Origin: Chimonanthus salicifolius
Lineage: Eukaryota > Streptophyta > Magnoliopsida > Laurales > Calycanthaceae
Assembly: GCA_013350335.1 (NCBI GenBank)
Contig: CM023536.1
Span: forward strand, 10,436,207 to 10,500,206
Reading direction: 5' to 3'
Length of the DNA stretch: 64,000 nt
Part shown: piece after piece, positions 57,871 to 64,000 of the stretch
Layout: every line of letters starts with the position of its first letter
Numbering within the stretch: position 1 is the first letter of the stretch
Made by a program: the position numbers and the translations under genes
Notes under the pieces: model-generated
What the model was told of the DNA's origin: nothing
Databases searched by the model: none
The model's input: only the letters and a program-made list of their open reading frames with translations

Positions 57871-58204
57871 GGGTAGCGATCCTCCTATGGGTATTATGTA
57901 TAACGAGACAAAGGATTTAGGGTATTGCTCATTTTATACTTTCACTGTCGTACGAAAGCATTTAAAAAAAAAGATCCGGTCAGTGATTCGATTTCAGTGA
58001 TCCGATTTGCTGTTCTTTATAAAAAAACAGTCTCAGTTAGATAAATTTCAGTAAGTCGGTCAATGATCCGGCGAACCGGTCAATGAGCCGATTTATATTG
58101 CAGTGGAAGTCAGTGATTCGGGAAGCTGATTCGAAGGGCAAAATGAGTAATACGGTAAAACCCGTGTCGGATTACATAAAATACCAGTTAGAGGATCACT
58201 ATCG
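57871..58204. mobile_element. Mutator-type MITE, segmental copy 2
   Basis: Flanks GTAGATTAA (57862-57870) and GTAGATTAG (58205-58213). The ends GGGTAGCGATCCTCCTATGG and the inverse of AGAGGATCACTATCG pair clearly. Counterpart of 30543-30860. Confidence 0.82.
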
Positions 58205-58786
58205 GTAGATTAGGCCTCTATGTTTCTTAAGAGCCCACACTTACTTTATTTATTAAGTAGGTTAAAAAACATAATTGTGAGTTCTACTTTTTGATTAAAT
58301 TATACGTTTAAGCTCATTCATTTATGACATATTTGGATTATGTTTGAGCTGATGTTAAGCTCATGTTCAGCCGTTATGATTAGATGAAGATCAAATTAAA
58401 AATAATAGTAACTAATTATCTTTTATCTATTAATTTTAGCTAGTGTACCCACCCAATTACAAAAACTTATTCCATTACTTCAATTTTCGTAACCCTGGCC
58501 CTATATAAAGGAAAGTCTTTTTATCTTTAATTTTTATTAAAATTAATCTTTCCTCCCATTTGTCTAATGGTCGAGTTTGTTCAGTAGAAAAGTTTCTCAT
58601 CTCATTTTTCTATAAAAACTTTTCTTTTCTATAAAAATTATCTTTTCTATGTCTTATGTGAAAATAGACAAATGTTCCCTAAACATCAAGAGATAAGTTA
58701 CAATTATTGAAAACGTAGAGGACTTATTTATAATTGGCCCAAATGATGGGATTTATCTTTTCTTCTTTTCTTTTTCTTTGAAAGGT

Positions 58787-59613
58787 GTTTCATCCATCTT
58801 CTTGTTTTTTTGTATTCCCCATTTCAAAAGAAGGGTGCCTGCAGCATACCAACAGGTAAAAGCCAGTTATTCCTCGGGCGAAAAATATTTTTGCTTAATA
58901 AGAACTAGTCGAAATTTGCATGAACTAGTGCTGAAATGGTGATGCTTGGATTTTGTGCTCATGTAGGTCACTCCAATTCCAACCTGAAATTAATAAACAA
59001 ATTGTATCATAAGCAGGATCAATCCTGAAATTTCAGAGGCCCTATGCCTAGCACATTAGTAGGGGCTCTAGACCTTAGAAAAATTACATAGTGGGAGCCC
59101 TACTGATCGAATTGAAGGGCCCTAGGCGGCCGCCTATTTGACTTTAAGCCAGGGCTGGCCTTGATCATGAGATGTCTTCCCAATCAATTCTGTGAAGTAT
59201 ATAGTTTAACACGAGTTCTATAAAGGACAGAAATTCATGTATTCATAAGCAAAATAGGAATTACAAACTAGCATTCCGCTTGAGAATGAGAGCATAAATG
59301 ATTTCCAATTGGTTCCATTTATGTATCAAGTTTATATATATACAGAGAGAGAGTACCTTAAGTTGGATGAGCCCATCTTCTTGGTTTAGAATTTGCAGTG
59401 AAAGGGTGCCTTGAACCTCAAAGTGACTAACATAACCATTACACATTAAAGTGACATTAAGTCTCTCTTCAGTAGTCAATGTAATGGGGCAGACATTAAG
59501 TATCTCTTCAGTAGTCAATCCAATGGGGCCTTTTTCAGCAATCAGAAATTCCAAGAATTGGTTTGTACTTAGTATTTCTCTAAGTTTCAAACCCATGACC
59601 CTTTTGGAGGACC
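58787..59613 (-). pseudogene. Coatomer subunit delta (delta-COP) exon relics, copy 2
   Basis: Counterpart of 31484-32305 and better preserved. The upstream exon (59613 to 59357) reads GPPKG, then after a one-base slip MGLKLRE, TNQFLEFLIAEKGPIG and [36 protein letters not shown], ending at CTTAAG before a GT donor. A short internal duplication (LTTEEILNV followed by LTTEERLNV) is present. The second relic exon, from 58838 downwards, has the TLLLKWGIQ block after a CTGCAG acceptor. A small MITE lies between them. Not functional. Confidence 0.78.
59014..59163. mobile_element. Small MITE-like element, segmental copy 2
   Basis: Counterpart of 31705-31859 in the intron of the coatomer-delta relic. 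Confidence 0.55.
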
Positions 59614-60209
59614 AGTGAAAAAATAACAGTAATTAGAGCTTTTGGTTCAAATGAATGGCATAATTTTGTTCTATTTTTTATGATTGCATAGAATCATGAA
59701 AGGCATCTCTAAACTCTAATGAATTTATTTTAAATTCTCACAATAACAATCATTATAAATGGTTAGAAAGCTGAGCAAATATGCATTGACCTGATCAACC
59801 ATACCTGAACTTGTACACTGACAAAATATCAGTCACTTGATCTAATCCAAACTTGATGTAACCTAACAATTTTATAGGTCTTTTGTGAAACCTCTTACCT
59901 CTAAAGAAAAGATGAAGATGCACTAGAGTGGAACTTAAGAGTATTAATGTGAAACCATGCTAGAATACAGGGGATGTGTAGAATGGGAATCAGACTTAAA
60001 CTTTTGCATCTTGAGGCGAGTTCTTGGTCATCACTCAAGACACCTTAATGAGATAAGTTTTATTGTCAAATATGTTGGGGTGATGCTATTGTTAGGATTA
60101 GACTTTCAGTCCAAAAGATTAGTTTAATAGGTGGAGTGACTGAGTTTCTTATAAATTTTTAGATTTTTCTCTTCACAACCGACGTGGGACTGTCATTCGC
60201 ACCCCAACA

Positions 60210-60410
60210 ATATATTGTCACAAATATGGAGATTTTGCCATAGATGAAGCTCAACGAGTTGTAAGGTTTGTGAAAATATAAATTGGCTCAAGGGAGAGCT
60301 TCCGATGATGCAGGCATTCCTAAAGGACGTGAATAAAAGAAGTGCAACAAGTGATAAATGTAGCCTTCAAAATTGAGGACTTAATCATGGGTTCATGTAT
60401 GAAAAGTTTG
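60210..60410 (+). pseudogene. CNL coiled-coil relic, copy 2, truncated
   Basis: Matches 35709-35911: the blocks FAIDEAQRVVRFVK and LKGELPMMQAFLKDVNKRSA are still readable across frame breaks. The downstream SEIQRIKK part is gone through the roughly 210-base deletion. Confidence 0.68.
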
Positions 60411-62552
60411 ATCTAATTAGAGTTGTTTCAACACATGTTGAGGCCTAAGTCAAATTTTTAAATAGAGCCTTCTTAATATTTAACATATTATTATAAATAA
60501 TATTCAATGTAAATTATCAGAGCAGGTTAATCCGACCGATTGAAGGCAGCGGGTAGGATTGTGTTTTAAAATATGGATGGATGACTCAGTTAAAATATAA
60601 ATTAGATAGAACTAGTGAGTGAGATTTAATGGGTGAATGAGTTAAAAGGGGCTTAATGATATCAGTAAATGGAATTAGTGGGCCTAATGAAATTAATGGC
60701 GATTAAATGGAGGGACAGTGGAATTAAATGGTTGAATTGGGTTTGACGAAGAATGGGTGTTAGATGAGATTTAATAGGGTTAATAGCTGTTTGGGTAATT
60801 AAAAGGTAATGCTAAAAGGTGGTTGGTAAGTGGAAACGGTGGAGTGTGAGAATGGATAGAGAACGATGGTAGGACTGGGTTAGGAGCAGGGTATTGGTAG
60901 ATGGGAAGGATTGAATGGACGGTAGAAGAAGGAAGAACCTGGTGTGGGCGATGGAGAAAGAGGGTCGAGTGGCGAGATGGGGCAACAGGATGGCGATGGC
61001 GTAGCGGCTGCAGACGGAAGGTGCGGCGTTGCCTGCTTAGGGGCAGCAGAGGAAGAAGGTAAAGAGAGGGAAGAAGAGGGTCACAGAAGATGAGAGAAGA
61101 ATAAGAATATAGGAATGGAGAAGAAGTATTAGAGAAGAAAAAAGATGAGAAAAAATGACCGAAATTTGAAGGCGGCCGCCAATATGAAGGGAATGTGAAG
61201 AAACTTAAGAATTGGCCGTTAAACTGAAGATGATATGATATGAATAAAATGTACTTTTTTCACTTGTTGGAATGGGAGGTTCAGTGAAGAAAGAAAGATT
61301 ACCAACTTGTATCTGTGATTTTCCAAAATTTAGAAGAGTAAACACTTAATGAATTTCATATTCTAAATTTATTATAAGAATTTTACAGCAGTATTTATGA
61401 ATCAGAATAAAAAATCATTTCTTTATTTGTATAAGTAATTAGGCTTTTATTGATTTAAATCCAACTTAAATTCATTTTTATTTGAATGCTTTCTAAATTG
61501 AGTATCGAAGGTCAAAAAATAATTTACTTAACTATTGTTTAAACAGAATAATCACAATGATTCTTTAAATAGGTAGATGCTACACTGATCTCTCTCTCTC
61601 TATTTTTTATAAAAAAAATAGAGATTCTACGCTTACCTTAAGTTATATCCTTTTATAATCTCAAGCTAATCTAACAAATCACAATTGACTGACTTTTGAA
61701 GAGTCAGTTAAGATACCAATCAAATGATTTGTCACAACATCAAAAAGTATAAAAGGGTATAACTTAAGAGTAAGTATAGCCTTTCCCTTTTAAATCCCAA
61801 GACTTTGACGGCTTAAATTGAGATTATTGTGGACTCGTGGTCTGCTGTGGTATACCATACGGGGTCATGCACACAATTTTCTCTAAATTACAATAGTATC
61901 ATAATCTATTAATTTAACTTAAGTCTTTGATTACAAATTAAATTAGTTCATAACTAGAAATTCAATATACAATCAAATTTGGCACAGATGATTAAGACTT
62001 TGAAAACGATTTGGAGTGTAGAGGACGTATAGAATGGGATTGGAATATGCAATTGATTTCTATGCCAATGTTTCTACATGTCAAAGTCTTCTCACAAAGG
62101 GCCAGTAGGAAATAGAAGGATTACATTAAATAGATTGTAGAAAAATGTTAGAGTGGTCTTTTTCTTGATTAGGACTTTATGTACTATTGCATTTTCCACA
62201 TTTTGTAGAAAAATGTTAGAGCGGTCTTTTTCTTGATTAGGACTTTATGTACTATTGAATTTTCCACATTTCTTCCATTCTGTGGTGAGAGGCCCCACAT
62301 TTCAAATTCATAATGTGAAAATTGTAAAATGAAAAATCAATCTCAAACTCTCAAAGATTGAGAGACTCAGAATTAGAATTGTCAGAGGATGTGAATAGTA
62401 AGAAAATTGGTTAAATTTAGAGAATGCTAAGGCTGACGGTCCATCTTGGTATGACTCAATTGTCTATTAGAAATCATTAATATAGTGTTCCATTATTAAA
62501 ATTTATCAATGAATTAAAATAAATAGCTTAATTTCAAGTGTTTCATTAACTT

Positions 62553-62863
62553 TAGGGCTGAAATTAGGTTGGGTCGGGTTTTTAAAACTCAATCCGAACT
62601 TCTAACCCGAACGTTTCAACCCGGCCCGACCCGAATTATAACTTGATGCACCCGAATTCTGACCTGACCCGCATTTTGAACCTATTTTAGCCTAAATTTA
62701 ACTGGGTCGGGTCGGGTTTACTTGAAAATCCCTCAACCCGATCCGAATTCAATGTTAGTTTCTGTCTTATCAACCAGACATGACCCGTTGACCCAACTTT
62801 CTTGACCTAACCCGGTTGATTTCTCAAGTCGGATCATGCGGGTCGACCCGAGTTTCACCCATA
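62553..62863. mobile_element. hAT-type MITE, segmental copy 2
   Basis: Flanks ATTAACTT on both sides (62545-62552, 62864-62871). Counterpart of 38224-38535, with few differences. Confidence 0.84.
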
Positions 62864-62913
62864 ATTAACTTTAGAGTCTTCGACATTATTAATAAAATTC
62901 TAACATCTATATT

Positions 62914-64000
62914 TGTCACACCCCGACCCGACCGGTGGGCCCGGAACGCGACTGATTTTTTTTTGATAAACAGAACCACAAGCATTCTTACTGGGCCGGA
63001 TCAACAGTTAGGCCCAGCGGTTACACATTAGCCCGTCAAGTGGACTCAAACATGTACCATGTGCTTCCCAAAAACCAAGATACAACAACATCAATACATA
63101 ACATGCTCAAATCAAAACCAACATTGATTAATACAACGCAAAATAAAATCACTCATTGATTCATCATTCAAAAGCATTGTCTCCAAAGGCAACATAGCCT
63201 ATTACATCAAATGGACATAAATTAAGTACCACATCAGGTACAAAAAAGGACAATGGTTCCAAGAACCAACAGGGAAAGATCAGGGCATTCCTCTCCGGGG
63301 GAAACCCAAAACACTGCTTTAACTTAATCACCCTAAGCCTGAAAGAGAGGGTCCTCCTCCTCGGGTTCATCGCCTGAAAGGTGAGTGGTGTGAGCTAACT
63401 AGCCCAGTGAAGGATAATTAACAATGCAAATTAAGTAAATACAAAACATGTTAGCAACAGTTCAATATCACATGCTTGATAACAATAAGCATAATCTCAA
63501 AATAATATGTCAACATCATTAAACCACTGCCATTATCCACCGTAACGCCTGCCGACTACACTGAGACCAGTATTAAGTCTCGACACGGTCAAAATATATC
63601 ATTACAAGTACATCTCCGGCTCTTTAACGTAGCCGATACTGACACCCTCAAGTCAGCAACTGACGACAGCATGGTCCGCCCATGGTCCAGTAGACATAAA
63701 CCATTTCTCATATGGCCGATATTGGTTCAATAGCCCAGGTACGTAGAAGCAGTCTTACATACACATACGATCAACATCGTAATACCATAATCATCACAGC
63801 ACTCTTACCATAGTGCACCATGTATAGGCACATGAGTGGGTTCATCAAAACCGAAACCACTCATTGCTCAATATAACACCTGTTTACAAAATCTGCAGAG
63901 TTAAGTTCCCTCACCGTGATCGTGTGGTTACGCGGTCTCTGTTCAAACAACATACAAGTGCACAATCAATATACATAACAGATACGTACATATACGTAGT
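62914..64000. mobile_element. LTR retrotransposon terminal repeat, probable Ty3/Gypsy, runs off window
   Basis: Begins TGTCACACCCCGACCCGACC exactly where homology with segmental copy 1 stops, so the left edge is well defined. The sequence is more GC-balanced than its surroundings and contains GTGAGCTAACTAGCCCAGTGA near 63388, a phrase I associate with Gypsy (Del/Tekay-type) LTRs. The other end, target duplication and any coding part lie outside the window, so the lineage is tentative. Confidence 0.7.

Larger units (their letters stand above)
56128..62913. repeat. Segmental duplication, copy 2
   Basis: Collinear with 28791-38585 minus the Copia insertion, and lacking about 210 bases (relative to about 35912-36125) that hold the end of the CNL relic. 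Its right end here is set by an LTR inserted at 62914, so the duplication probably continues beyond it. The 60.5-62.9 kb part is nearly identical to copy 1; the left part is more diverged. Confidence 0.92.

Overview
This is nuclear DNA from a flowering plant. The evidence is a single-exon LRR receptor-like protein gene, ATL-type RING-H2 sequences, decayed exons of plant coatomer delta and of a CC-type disease-resistance gene, Ty1/Copia and Ty3/Gypsy-like LTR sequences, a TRIM, and hAT, Mutator and Stowaway-type MITEs. I cannot name the species. The DNA is AT-rich and mostly non-coding, and only one gene looks fully intact (the receptor-like protein, 46237-49407).

Layout. (1) 1-24946 is a non-coding tandem array of a ~8-10 kb unit: one unit at 1-9840, one at 9841-19503 and a truncated one at 19504-24946. 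Each unit has private insertions: a 1.8 kb probable solo LTR in the second, and a 1.5 kb probable solo LTR, a TRIM and a Mutator-type MITE in the third. (2) 24947-28790 is intergenic DNA with two MITEs whose target-site duplications are visible. (3) 28791-38585 is the first copy of a segmental duplication carrying a frameshifted ATL gene, decayed coatomer-delta exons (minus strand), a decayed Rx-type coiled-coil fragment of a CNL resistance gene, and a young, internally inverted Copia element. (4) 37311-45922 is a series of related repeat units with hAT MITEs, a 99-bp triplet repeat, an inverted piece, and a 1.25 kb Mutator-type foldback element made of three tandem hairpins. (5) 46237-49407 is the RLP gene. 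(6) 50438-55835 holds a double-hairpin foldback element followed by a 2.3 kb direct repeat. (7) 56128-62913 is the second copy of the segment in (3). It lacks the Copia insertion, and its ATL copy has a nonsense codon and a frameshift. (8) From 62914 to the window end there is the start of a probable Gypsy LTR.

The main theme is repeated local duplication at several scales (about 8-10 kb, 7 kb, 2.3 kb, 1.5 kb, 300 bp, 99 bp and 60 bp), with young transposon insertions that order the events. I found no new enzyme system, operon, CRISPR array or RNA gene. The least ordinary structures are the inverted Copia derivative (32404-35204), whose junctions suggest self-integration, and the triple-hairpin Mutator foldback element (39481-40727), in which the loop of the third hairpin is flipped.
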